Shown here in pieces: positions 1-5,792 of a stretch of DNA of 5,792 nucleotides (positions are counted from its first letter, which is position 1; every line of letters begins with the position of its first letter). A program made the translations under genes and the position numbers. The DNA is from Thermoplasmata archaeon (GTDB taxonomy: Archaea > Thermoplasmatota > Thermoplasmata > Thermoplasmatales > Thermoplasmataceae), in contig JAJZKS010000121.1 of the NCBI GenBank assembly GCA_021850835.1, forward strand, positions 1 through 5,792, written 5' to 3'. Below the pieces are notes generated by a model. It was not told the origin of the DNA. It saw nothing but the letters and a program-made list of their open reading frames with translations, and ran no database searches.

Positions 1-900
1 CCGTTCAAGTCCATAGCAATTAAGGCAACAAGAGATTACCTGAAGAGCAACTTCGAGCACCTCGACCTTGATGCAGACGTTATGATTGACTGCAGGATCG
101 GGCATGGCTCCGTAGACCTCACTGAGATTTACGATACAGCAAAGCTTAGGGCAAACGACACATCATTCGGTGTCGGATTTGCGCCCTACTCAGACACAGA
201 GAAGCTCGTTTACGAGACAGAGAAGTATCTCAACAGCAGGGAATTCAAGAAGAAGCTCCCAGCAATCGGTTATGATATCAAGGTCATGGGATTCAGGCAG
301 AAGGACAGCATCAACCTTACAGTTGCTGCAGCCTATGTTGACAAGTTCGTCAAGGATGACCCCGAATACTTCTCAATAAAGGAGGAGCTCAGGGAACACA
401 TCACAAAGCATGCCACAAGCCTTACAGACAAGCCTGTTAAGATATTCATCAACACAGCTGATGAAGAAGACGGAAAAGGAACCGGCCACTACCTGACGGT
501 AACCGGGTTGTCAATGGAAAACGGAGACGACGGTTCCGTAGGAAGAGGCAACAGGGTTACTGGCCTTATTACGCCATATAGGCCAATGAGCATGGAAGCA
601 GCTGCAGGAAAGAACCCCGTCACGCACGTGGGAAAACTTTACAATGTGCTTTCAAACCTCATAGCACAGGATGTTGTGAAAGAGCACGGCAATGACGTTC
701 AGGAAATACACGTGAGGATCGTTTCCCAGATTGGAAGAAGGATAGATGACCCGCATGTGGCAAGCCTGCAGGTAATCTATGCAGACAACGTGGATCCATC
801 AAAGCTGAAGAACAATATCAGAAGGATTGCAGACCAGAGGCTGGAAAACATCACTGAACTAACCAAGATGTTCACTGAAGGCACAGTTTCTGTCTTCTAA
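1..900 (+). CDS. mat: S-adenosylmethionine synthetase, archaeal type (5' truncated by window edge)
   Basis: This enzyme (methionine adenosyltransferase) makes S-adenosylmethionine from ATP and methionine in the cytoplasm, releasing phosphate and pyrophosphate, and so supplies the methyl donor of the cell. The frame is open from base 1 and gives 299 residues before TAA. An ATG at position 82 is internal, because family sequence ([15 protein letters not shown]) is already present upstream of it. Archaeal members have about 400 residues, so roughly 100 N-terminal residues, including the GHPD-type motif, lie outside the window. Visible archaeal signatures, numbered from the first codon, are [11 protein letters not shown] near residue 52, [11 protein letters not shown] at 175-185 and [19 protein letters not shown] at 194-212; the last two belong to the nucleotide and phosphate binding core. 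The protein ends in the usual short VSVF-like tail. No frameshift is seen. It stands alone on the plus strand and converges on the acetyltransferase gene. The identification is very secure; only the start is missing. Confidence 0.97.
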   Translation, partial: PFKSIAIKATRDYLKSNFEHLDLDADVMIDCRIGHGSVDLTEIYDTAKLRANDTSFGVGFAPYSDTEKLVYETEKYLNSREFKKKLPAIGYDIKVMGFRQKDSINLTVAAAYVDKFVKDDPEYFSIKEELREHITKHATSLTDKPVKIFINTADEEDGKGTGHYLTVTGLSMENGDDGSVGRGNRVTGLITPYRPMSMEAAAGKNPVTHVGKLYNVLSNLIAQDVVKEHGNDVQEIHVRIVSQIGRRIDDPHVASLQVIYADNVDPSKLKNNIRRIADQRLENITELTKMFTEGTVSVF

Positions 901-901
901 A

Positions 902-907
902 TTTTTT
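902..907 (+). terminator. Oligo-T terminator of the S-adenosylmethionine synthetase gene
   Basis: Six consecutive T residues begin two bases after the TAA stop of the upstream gene. Archaeal RNA polymerase can terminate at short T-runs without a hairpin, and none is seen here. The run overlaps the stop codon of the convergent acetyltransferase gene. That it terminates transcription is inferred from position and composition. Confidence 0.5.
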
Positions 908-1364
908 AAATTATCTTCCACATTGTGAACGCATCGGATGCGTCGCTGTAATAGGCGCGCAGTCTTGATGTTATCACAAACCCGAATTTTTTGTAGAAAT
1001 TGATTGCAGGGTCATTGTCTGTTTTAACTTCCAGCTTTAGGCTAATAAAGCCGCTCCTGCTGCAGTATTCTATAAAGTCCTGCATGAGCTTTTCCCCTAT
1101 TCCCTGCCTCCTGTGGTGCTCATCTACTGCAAACATGAGGATCCTTGCCTCATTTGGGGTATTCCTTGCGCATATCATGAATGCAGCAATATTCCCGTCA
1201 ATGGCATAGACGCTGAAACCTTCAGGCCATGAATCATATAGGTCGAATATTAAGCTGGAGGTATAATACTCAGTAAGCGAGTGGCTCGCTATCTCCAGAA
1301 TCCTGTCTATGTCATTCTTCTGGAACTGCCTTATTATTCCATATTGGGGGCTGTCAATGTGCAT
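906..1364 (-). CDS. GNAT-family N-acetyltransferase, RimI/Ard1-like
   Basis: This is a 152-residue single-domain acetyltransferase that would transfer acetyl from acetyl-CoA to an amine, probably protein N-termini, in the cytoplasm. The GNAT fold is visible: an N-terminal IRQFQKNDIDRILEI segment (strand 1/helix 1), strand 4 (ILMFAVDE) leading into the acetyl-CoA pyrophosphate loop R85-RQ-G88-I-G90 (R/Q-x-x-G-x-G), then motif B LEVKTDNDPAINFYKKFGF at 111-129, with Y124 where RimI-type enzymes have their catalytic tyrosine. The C-terminal RAYYSDASDAFTM (136-148) resembles the YY-x-D-x-x-DA-x-x-M ending of RimI/Ard1 proteins. The length is typical. The start is ATG; no Shine-Dalgarno sequence precedes it, and a TATA-like box about 30 bases upstream suggests a leaderless transcript. 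It lies 59 bases downstream of the ClC gene and ends 5 bases from the convergent S-adenosylmethionine synthetase gene. Family membership is secure; the substrate (protein N-terminus or a small amine) is not shown by the sequence. Confidence 0.9.
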   Translation of the reverse strand: MHIDSPQYGIIRQFQKNDIDRILEIASHSLTEYYTSSLIFDLYDSWPEGFSVYAIDGNIAAFMICARNTPNEARILMFAVDEHHRRQGIGEKLMQDFIEYCSRSGFISLKLEVKTDNDPAINFYKKFGFVITSRLRAYYSDASDAFTMWKII

Positions 1365-1369
1365 TGATA

Positions 1370-1379
1370 TCTACGTAGA
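1370..1379. repeat. Perfect 10-base palindrome in the acetyltransferase promoter region
   Basis: TCTACGTAGA is its own reverse complement and lies 5 to 15 bases upstream of the acetyltransferase ATG, between the start codon and the TATA-like box. The placement would suit an operator where a bound repressor blocks initiation. A 10-base palindrome in a gap this size has roughly a one in twenty probability by chance, so the function is speculative. Confidence 0.3.
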
Positions 1380-1390
1380 GTGAACTTAGC

Positions 1391-1398
1391 ATTTTTAG
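1391..1398 (-). promoter_or_regulatory. TATA-like box for the acetyltransferase gene
   Basis: On the minus strand this reads CTAAAAAT inside the AT-rich run AAACTAAAAATGC. Its centre is about 30 bases before the acetyltransferase ATG. Archaeal TATA boxes centre about 26 bases before the transcription start, so RNA would begin within a few bases of the ATG, which fits the absence of a ribosome binding site. The match to a TATA consensus is only moderate. Confidence 0.4.
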
Positions 1399-1417
1399 TT
1401 TTCTACTAACTCATGCG

Positions 1418-1422
1418 AAAAA
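1418..1422 (-). terminator. Oligo-T terminator after the ClC gene
   Basis: On the minus strand the ClC stop codon TAA is followed at once by CTTTTTCG, a run of five T residues and a plausible archaeal T-run terminator. It would separate the ClC transcript from the acetyltransferase, which has its own TATA-like box downstream. No hairpin is visible. A run of only five is weak evidence. Confidence 0.35.
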
Positions 1423-1423
1423 G

Positions 1424-3256
1424 TTATGTCTGCTCCATCTGCCGGAGCTTCAATTTCCTGACTTCGCGGTTGTAGGCCTCCGCGACATCCGCGAAACCGA
1501 TGGTCCCAAGAACCCTCTGCCTGTCGCTTGAATCCACTACCACAAGTTTTCCTGTTGATGTCCTGGTAAGCATGTCAAGGGCGATGTGGATATTCTCGTC
1601 CTGGGTTATGACCGCCACATCGGTTGCCATCACATCCCCTACTTTTGTCGTTGAAAGTGGCATGTCGGGCCTTATGTTCTCAATTGAAAGGGTTCCAAGG
1701 AGCCTGTGGTCCCTCTCGACAACAATGGCCTTTGTCTTTGTGGACCTTAGGAGTGAAATCACTTCATTGAGGTGCCTTTCCGGATCAGTTGAGGGATAGC
1801 TCGTGACCATGGCATCATAAACTGAGACCTGGTCCATGACGGGCCTTTCATACTCGGTGCGGTGTGCTGGGGACGCTTCCCTGTTCTTGACCTGTGCCCT
1901 GTAAATAGAGTACTTTGTCCCGGAAACATAGTATGAGGCGGTGGTTGCGAGCATAAGGGGCAGGAACAGCCCAAATCCCCCCGTCATTTCAGTTCCCATT
2001 ATAAGGACGGAAATTGGTGCCTTGGAAATTCCTCCAAAGAACGATATCATGGTTACGATGGTCAACTCTGCCACATTAATGAACGGGAAAAATGGATGTA
2101 CAATAACTCCCATGGCGGCACCTAGGAATGCTCCAGTTACTATTCCGGGTGCGAAAACTCCTCCTGACCCTCCGGAGCCTATGGTCAATGAAGTTGCAAT
2201 AATCTTGAGGAAGAAGAGAATGAGCAGCAAGTAAATTGGCAGCATGGCCAGGTTGGTGAAAACGGAAAGGTTCTGGTAGAAGATCAGCTGGACCCATCCA
2301 TATCCCAGGCCAAGGATCTGGGGGAATTCCATTGCTATCAGGCCAACGAGGAGGCCCCCAATGGCTGGCCTGAAGTACTTTGGGATCCTGCCCAGCCGTA
2401 GGAAGAGGGATTGCACTCCGTAAAATGTCTTGACATAGAGAATCCCACCAAACCCTGCAACTATGCCTGCAACCAGGTACAGGAGAAGTGCTTCAGGGTG
2501 TGAAAATCCCAGGAAAGTGCTCCCCGGTATGGTGAAAAGTGGTTTGTAAGCGAATGGATATCCGAATATTGCATAGCCTGTGATTGAAGCAATGATGGAA
2601 GGAATTAGTGCTTCCACTTCAAAATCCTGCCTGTAAAGAATTTCTGTGCTGAGCAGTGCGCCTCCTAGCGGAGCCATGAAAATGCTTCCTATTCCAGCTC
2701 CAATGCCTGCTGCCATGGCAATTCTCCTGTCATGGTCGGAAAGTTTCATAGCATCCGCAACAAAAGATCCGAAGCCTGCGGCTATCTGGGCTGTTGGCCC
2801 TTCCCTGCCTGCACTGCCTCCCGATCCGATGGTAATTGCAGATGCCACCAGCTTCACAAGCGGTATTCTTCGCCTTATCTTTCCATTGTTGTAGTGGAAG
2901 GCGCTGATGGCAGCATCGGTTCCATGCCCCTCTGCTTCAGGGGCAAACCTGTAGACAATGAAGCCTGAAATCAAGCCTCCCAGCACCGTTGAAACAGGGA
3001 GGAGATATGGTCTGTAGCTGCCGAAGGAATATGTTGCAGTCTGTCCTGCGATTCCCTCAGTGGGCAGAACTAGGCCGGTTATATTGGTGAGTATGTACTT
3101 TGTTGCAAGGGCGATTGCCTCATAAAGCGCGAGGCTGCCGACTCCAGCAATAATGCCAATGAGGAGGCCTACAAGAACCCATTTCCCAACGGTTCCCCTG
3201 TTAAGCATCTGTCTAATGCTCTTTTTTAGCCTGTCATTGTCCTTAAATAGAGTCAA
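1424..3256 (-). CDS. ClC-family chloride channel/transporter with C-terminal CBS domain pair
   Basis: This is a 610-residue polytopic membrane protein that would move chloride or another anion across the cytoplasmic membrane as a dimer. A short basic N-terminus (1-22) is followed by the ClC core at about 25-450. Family motifs in order are G110-HGTD (the GSGIP position), GSGGSAGREGP at 144-154 with gating glutamate E152, and GSGGSGGVFAP at 360-370 (GxFxP, F368). Y449 aligns with the chloride-coordinating Tyr445 of E. coli ClC. By my hand alignment the internal proton glutamate (E203 of E. coli ClC) is I206, as in channel-type members. A cytosolic CBS pair follows at about 474-530 and 536-596, with nucleotide-motif-like G-T-L-S-x-x-N (521-527) and G-T-I-G-x-x-D (584-590), so gating by an adenine nucleotide is possible. 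The start is the first usable codon, TTG, after an in-frame TGA; no Shine-Dalgarno sequence is seen, and a TATA-like box 24 bases upstream points to a leaderless mRNA. ATG at codon 17 is the alternative start. Channel versus exchanger is not settled by sequence. Confidence 0.96.
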   Translation of the reverse strand: MTLFKDNDRLKKSIRQMLNRGTVGKWVLVGLLIGIIAGVGSLALYEAIALATKYILTNITGLVLPTEGIAGQTATYSFGSYRPYLLPVSTVLGGLISGFIVYRFAPEAEGHGTDAAISAFHYNNGKIRRRIPLVKLVASAITIGSGGSAGREGPTAQIAAGFGSFVADAMKLSDHDRRIAMAAGIGAGIGSIFMAPLGGALLSTEILYRQDFEVEALIPSIIASITGYAIFGYPFAYKPLFTIPGSTFLGFSHPEALLLYLVAGIVAGFGGILYVKTFYGVQSLFLRLGRIPKYFRPAIGGLLVGLIAMEFPQILGLGYGWVQLIFYQNLSVFTNLAMLPIYLLLILFFLKIIATSLTIGSGGSGGVFAPGIVTGAFLGAAMGVIVHPFFPFINVAELTIVTMISFFGGISKAPISVLIMGTEMTGGFGLFLPLMLATTASYYVSGTKYSIYRAQVKNREASPAHRTEYERPVMDQVSVYDAMVTSYPSTDPERHLNEVISLLRSTKTKAIVVERDHRLLGTLSIENIRPDMPLSTTKVGDVMATDVAVITQDENIHIALDMLTRTSTGKLVVVDSSDRQRVLGTIGFADVAEAYNREVRKLKLRQMEQT

Positions 3257-3276
3257 CAGGATGGGATTTAAGCGTC

Positions 3277-3283
3277 ATATAAA
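3277..3283 (-). promoter_or_regulatory. TATA-like box for the ClC gene
   Basis: On the minus strand the gap after the xpd stop codon contains TTTATAT within TAATTTATATGAC. Its centre is 24 bases upstream of the TTG start of the ClC gene, about where an archaeal TATA box would place the transcription start at or beside that TTG. This gives the ClC gene a possible promoter of its own despite the 32-base gap to xpd. The box is seen directly; its use is inferred. Confidence 0.5.
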
Positions 3284-3288
3284 TTAGT

Positions 3289-5163
3289 TTACTGAGTGTG
3301 AGAATTCCTTCGCATTTCAAAGAACTTTTTTGCATCACCCACAGGATCGCGGGAAAGCATGAGCTCAGGAATATATGGCCTGAAATACGCGGCCCTCCTG
3401 TCAAGTATGATCGCTGACCCAATGTCATCTGCGCTTCTGATGAGGCGACCGATTGCCTGCCTCATTTTCACTATAACCGGGAAGGTAACCGCATATTCCC
3501 AGCCATTCCTGTGGACATTCTCATAATAAGCAAAGAGTGCCTTGTGCTTTGCATCGGGCCGTGGATAAGGTATACCTGCAATCACAACAACCTCGAGCTG
3601 TTCTCCCGGGAAGTTCATTCCCTCGGATATCCTTCCGCCCATTACAGCCAAGAGCGGCGCCTTCCCTTTCCTGAATCTTTCAAGGAGGTTCATGAGGTCC
3701 TGCTGGCTGGTGTTCCTGGATTCCGCCATGAACGGGAAACTGAACCCCAGCTGTATTATCCTGTCCATGATGTTGTATGAGGTGAAGAAAACCACGGTCT
3801 TTCTTCCCACTTCCTCCACCACTGAGGAAATGAGGTCCCTCAGTTTCCGGGCCTGCTCGTGGTTGAATTCGTCATACTTTGTTGAGATGTCATCAATGTA
3901 CAGGATCTGCCTGTGCTCTTCCGGGAAGATGCTGCTCATCTTCCTGGCAGGCAGATCTGAAAAGCCCGTTATATCTCTGTAAATCTTGAAGGGTTCAAGG
4001 GTTCCCGACATGTGGATTGTCTTTGATTTCCTCAGGGGTTCAAGTATCCCTCTGGGCTCCATGCAGAATGCCTCGACCTTTCCATCATCATCGTTGGATA
4101 CTATGGCCACAAAGCTGTCATCCTCAGATTCCCTCCAAGTGAGCATCTTGCCTGAAAGTGCCAGGACATGGGATCGCGGGACCTTGCCCATGTCTTCCTT
4201 CTTCTGTGTTATCATCTCCCCGAATAGCGCAAATATGGAGGTATATGCCCAGAAATCCTCCATCGAAATCTTGGCTCCAATTGCAGCGTATTCAACGAAG
4301 TCCCTGAATTGTATCCTTGCTTCATCCCGTTGCTCGAGATGCTCCTCCCTGAGGTCTAGTATGGCGTTCCTGAGCATTTCGCAATAGTCGGTGGCCCTGA
4401 ACCTTTCTGCAAGTTCGGAATCTCCAAATTCCTGCGACTCCTTTTCTGCAAACTCAATGTTCCTGAGAGTGATTTCGTAGGATGACAGCTCCCTTGCAAG
4501 GTCAGGAAGATTGTGCGCCTCGTCCATGACAACAACGAGATCTTCCCTGGCAACGCCCCAGCGCGAGAGAAACCTGTCTGCAATGAAGCTGTTCAGGAAA
4601 TATGAGTAAGGTGCCACCACAACATCTGCGTTAGAGGCTGCAGCTTTCAGGGATTCATATGGGCACACCGTATTCTTAATGCCATATTCTAAGAACTTGT
4701 CAGCGTCAGGTATTTCTGAGAAAATCTTGTCCTGTGTGCTGTTTGCGTTCACCTTCTCATTGTAGAATCTGCACGCTTCCCTGTTCCCTTCCCTTACCTT
4801 CTTCTTCCTGCTGTTGCAGAACCTTGACAGGGAATCAGATGAAAAATCGGAACCCTCCTCCATTTCCATGTATAACGGGCAAAGGTTGTGCCTTCCCTGT
4901 ATGGGGACGGCCTTTATCCTTTCCTTGCCGTTAATTTTCCGGAGTTCCTTCAGGACCTGCTCCTGCTGGGAATTGGTCCTCGTAAGGTAGAGAACTTTCT
5001 TTTTTGCATTGGAGGCATATTCAACTGCTGCACACAGCCCGGTGATGGTCTTGCCGGAACCGGTGGGGGCTTCTATGGCTACACCCTCATGCCCCTGGAG
5101 CTTGGAGATGATATAATCCACCAGACTGTCCTGGTATTGCCTTAACTCCCAGCTTTCACGCAA
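3289..5163 (-). CDS. xpd: XPD/Rad3-type ATP-dependent DNA helicase with 4Fe-4S cluster domain
   Basis: This is a 624-residue superfamily 2 helicase of the XPD/Rad3/DinG group. Characterised archaeal XPD unwinds DNA 5' to 3' with ATP hydrolysis, and the group acts in DNA repair. Motifs in order: Q-like motif LRQYQ (7-11); Walker A APTGSGKT (32-39, K38); Ia TRTNSQQEQV (61-70); Walker B/DEAH VMDEAHN (212-218); III-like MSGTLEP (385-391); V GGRISEGMNFPG (509-520); VI QAIGRLIR (569-576). Cysteines C95, C116, C131 and C167 fall between motifs Ia and II, where archaeal XPD holds its 4Fe-4S cluster, with 20, 14 and 35 residues between them; I recall the same spacing in Thermoplasma XPD. The Arch domain occupies about 225-385. 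The length is normal and all key residues are intact. The start is TTG, chosen because GGAGGAG sits 4 bases upstream and the Q-like motif follows at the expected distance. It lies 23 bases after the TPR gene on the same strand, so the two are probably co-transcribed. Confidence 0.97.
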   Translation of the reverse strand: MRESWELRQYQDSLVDYIISKLQGHEGVAIEAPTGSGKTITGLCAAVEYASNAKKKVLYLTRTNSQQEQVLKELRKINGKERIKAVPIQGRHNLCPLYMEMEEGSDFSSDSLSRFCNSRKKKVREGNREACRFYNEKVNANSTQDKIFSEIPDADKFLEYGIKNTVCPYESLKAAASNADVVVAPYSYFLNSFIADRFLSRWGVAREDLVVVMDEAHNLPDLARELSSYEITLRNIEFAEKESQEFGDSELAERFRATDYCEMLRNAILDLREEHLEQRDEARIQFRDFVEYAAIGAKISMEDFWAYTSIFALFGEMITQKKEDMGKVPRSHVLALSGKMLTWRESEDDSFVAIVSNDDDGKVEAFCMEPRGILEPLRKSKTIHMSGTLEPFKIYRDITGFSDLPARKMSSIFPEEHRQILYIDDISTKYDEFNHEQARKLRDLISSVVEEVGRKTVVFFTSYNIMDRIIQLGFSFPFMAESRNTSQQDLMNLLERFRKGKAPLLAVMGGRISEGMNFPGEQLEVVVIAGIPYPRPDAKHKALFAYYENVHRNGWEYAVTFPVIVKMRQAIGRLIRSADDIGSAIILDRRAAYFRPYIPELMLSRDPVGDAKKFFEMRRNSHTQ

Positions 5164-5167
5164 AATG

Positions 5168-5174
5168 CTCCTCC
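5168..5174 (-). promoter_or_regulatory. Shine-Dalgarno site deciding the TTG start of xpd
   Basis: The minus strand reads GGAGGAG, then CATT, then the TTG start codon. GGAGG can pair with the CCUCC at the 3' end of archaeal 16S rRNA, 6 bases from the start. A strong site fits an internal gene of an operon and picks TTG over the out-of-frame ATG that overlaps the site. The next in-frame Met is residue 100, beyond Walker A, so it cannot be the start. Confidence 0.7.
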
Positions 5175-5186
5175 ATTTCCAATGAA

Positions 5187-5792
5187 CTAGGAAGGCATCT
5201 TGGACTGGATTTCTTTCTTCCTCTGGTCAAGGGCCGCAGGATCTGGCAGCAGTTTCCCCGCATCATCAATGGAGGCCATGGCTTCCTTGAACTTTCCAAG
5301 CTTCTCATACGCTTCAGCCTTTGCAAGGTGGTACTGGTAATTGTCAGGCACCATTCTCAACGCACTGTCCATGTCCCTTATGGCATCCTCGTACTTTCCC
5401 ATCTCCATGAGAAGCTCGTATCTCCTGTAGGTGAATATCTGGTCTGTAGAGTTGAGTTCCACAGCCTTGGTGAAGTCCTTGAGCGCCTCTTCATAGTTTT
5501 TCTTCCTGAAGTTGACGTTTCCCCTGTTGTAATAAAAGTCGGGTATGTCGTTTTCAAGCTGTATTGCCTTTGAGAATGCCTCTATTGCCTTCCCCGCATC
5601 TCCCAGGTCGTCATATGCTGCCCCAATGGCGTTGTAGTAGTCAGCATGGTCTGGGTACAGTTCAATGCTTTTCTGGTAATCCTTTATTGCCTGTTCAAGC
5701 ATTTTCATGGAATAATATGTAAGGCCCCTGTTGAAATGGAAGTCAGGTTCATTGTCTATGAGCTTGATCGCCTTCGTGAATTCCTTAATCGC
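5187..5792 (-). CDS. Tetratricopeptide-repeat (TPR) protein (N-terminus beyond window edge)
   Basis: TPR proteins are helical scaffolds that bind other proteins; the partner is unknown here. The frame is open from the right edge to TAG and gives 201 residues. An ATG at position 5708 is internal, because the 28 codons upstream of it continue the repeat pattern (NRGLTYYS). Five 34-residue TPR units are visible, numbered from the edge: 16-49, 50-83, 84-117, 118-151 and 152-185, each with the spaced small/aromatic pattern (for example YEEALKDFTKAVEL, YEDAIRDMDSALRM, FKEAMASIDDAGKL). They are preceded by helix B of another unit at 1-15 and followed by a short charged tail. The units fall into similar pairs 68 residues apart. 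No signal peptide or membrane segment is in the visible part, but the N-terminus is missing. It precedes xpd by 23 bases and is probably co-transcribed with it. This may hint at a shared role, but no TPR function can be assigned from sequence. Confidence 0.93.
   Translation of the reverse strand, partial: AIKEFTKAIKLIDNEPDFHFNRGLTYYSMKMLEQAIKDYQKSIELYPDHADYYNAIGAAYDDLGDAGKAIEAFSKAIQLENDIPDFYYNRGNVNFRKKNYEEALKDFTKAVELNSTDQIFTYRRYELLMEMGKYEDAIRDMDSALRMVPDNYQYHLAKAEAYEKLGKFKEAMASIDDAGKLLPDPAALDQRKKEIQSKMPS
5238..5747 (-). repeat. Array of five 34-residue TPR units within the coding sequence
   Basis: Five consecutive 102-base units span 5646-5747, 5544-5645, 5442-5543, 5340-5441 and 5238-5339 in the order of translation. 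The register is fixed by the position holding G, G, G, Y and A in the successive units, spaced exactly 34 residues. At least one further unit starts beyond the right edge. The repetition is at protein level; the DNA of the units has diverged, so this is not a recent tandem DNA repeat. Confidence 0.85.

Noticed and set aside
82..900. ATG at 82 as the start of the S-adenosylmethionine synthetase gene
   Set aside because: Codons 1-27 of the window are in frame and match the family, so the true start lies outside the window.
1500..2968. Several plus-strand open frames of 78 to 99 codons antisense to the ClC gene
   Set aside because: All lie inside the ClC gene, show low-complexity composition without family motifs, and lack promoter or ribosome binding signals that I could see.
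3206..3208. ATG at codon 17 as the start of the ClC gene
   Set aside because: It is possible, but it would remove a basic N-terminal stretch, has no clear ribosome binding site, and fits the TATA-like box spacing less well than the TTG at 3256. Kept only as an alternative.
3243..3428. 61-codon minus-strand frame overlapping the end of xpd and the ClC start
   Set aside because: It is the out-of-frame reading of the XPD C-terminal sequence and has no motif. Its last ATG (in ATGACGCTT) lies just upstream of the ClC start but quickly reaches a stop in that frame.
3986..4387. 133-codon open frame on the plus strand inside xpd
   Set aside because: It lies fully antisense to the well-supported xpd coding sequence, and its translation is Ser/Leu-rich with no recognisable domain, as expected for a complementary-strand shadow.
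5187..5708. ATG at 5708 as the start of the TPR gene
   Set aside because: The frame stays open upstream to the window edge and encodes further TPR-type sequence, so this Met is internal and the gene is partial.
1..5792. Search for tRNA or rRNA genes, CRISPR arrays, insertion sequences, attachment sites or a novel multigene defence system
   Set aside because: Nearly every base is explained by five housekeeping-type genes, the gaps are at most 59 bases, and no repeats, transposase or RNA-like segments were seen.

Overview
The window looks like chromosomal DNA of a thermoacidophilic archaeon of, or close to, the order Thermoplasmatales. The evidence is an archaeal-type S-adenosylmethionine synthetase, an XPD/Rad3 helicase with the archaeal iron-sulphur domain that closely resembles Thermoplasma XPD as I remember it, frequent AGG/AGA and ATA codons, a mid-range G+C content, AT-rich TATA-like boxes lying just upstream of start codons (leaderless style), and short T-runs after stop codons instead of hairpin terminators. 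The species cannot be named from sequence alone.

Layout: (1) 1-900, plus strand: the 3' three quarters of the S-adenosylmethionine synthetase gene, cut by the left edge. (2) 906-1364, minus strand: a complete RimI/Ard1-like GNAT acetyltransferase, convergent with the first gene with only 5 bases between the stop codons. (3) 1424-3256, minus strand: a ClC-family chloride channel/transporter with a C-terminal CBS pair. (4) 3289-5163, minus strand: an XPD/Rad3 DNA helicase. (5) 5187-5792, minus strand: the C-terminal part of a tetratricopeptide-repeat (TPR) protein, cut by the right edge. Coding density is very high; the longest gap is 59 bases and there is no gene-free stretch over 300 bases.

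How the genes relate: the TPR gene and xpd (23-base gap, clear ribosome binding site in the gap) are probably one transcript. The ClC gene follows xpd by 32 bases, but a TATA-like box in that gap sits at the right distance for a leaderless transcript starting at its TTG codon, so it may also be transcribed separately. The acetyltransferase follows the ClC gene after a T-run and a further TATA-like element. The products (methyl-donor synthesis, protein acetylation, anion transport, DNA repair helicase, TPR scaffold) do not form one obvious pathway. This reads as an ordinary housekeeping region. I see no mobile element, CRISPR array, tRNA, rRNA or new multigene system. The points most worth a second look are the channel-like residues of the ClC protein, the two TTG starts handled in different ways, and the 68-residue higher-order repeat in the TPR protein.
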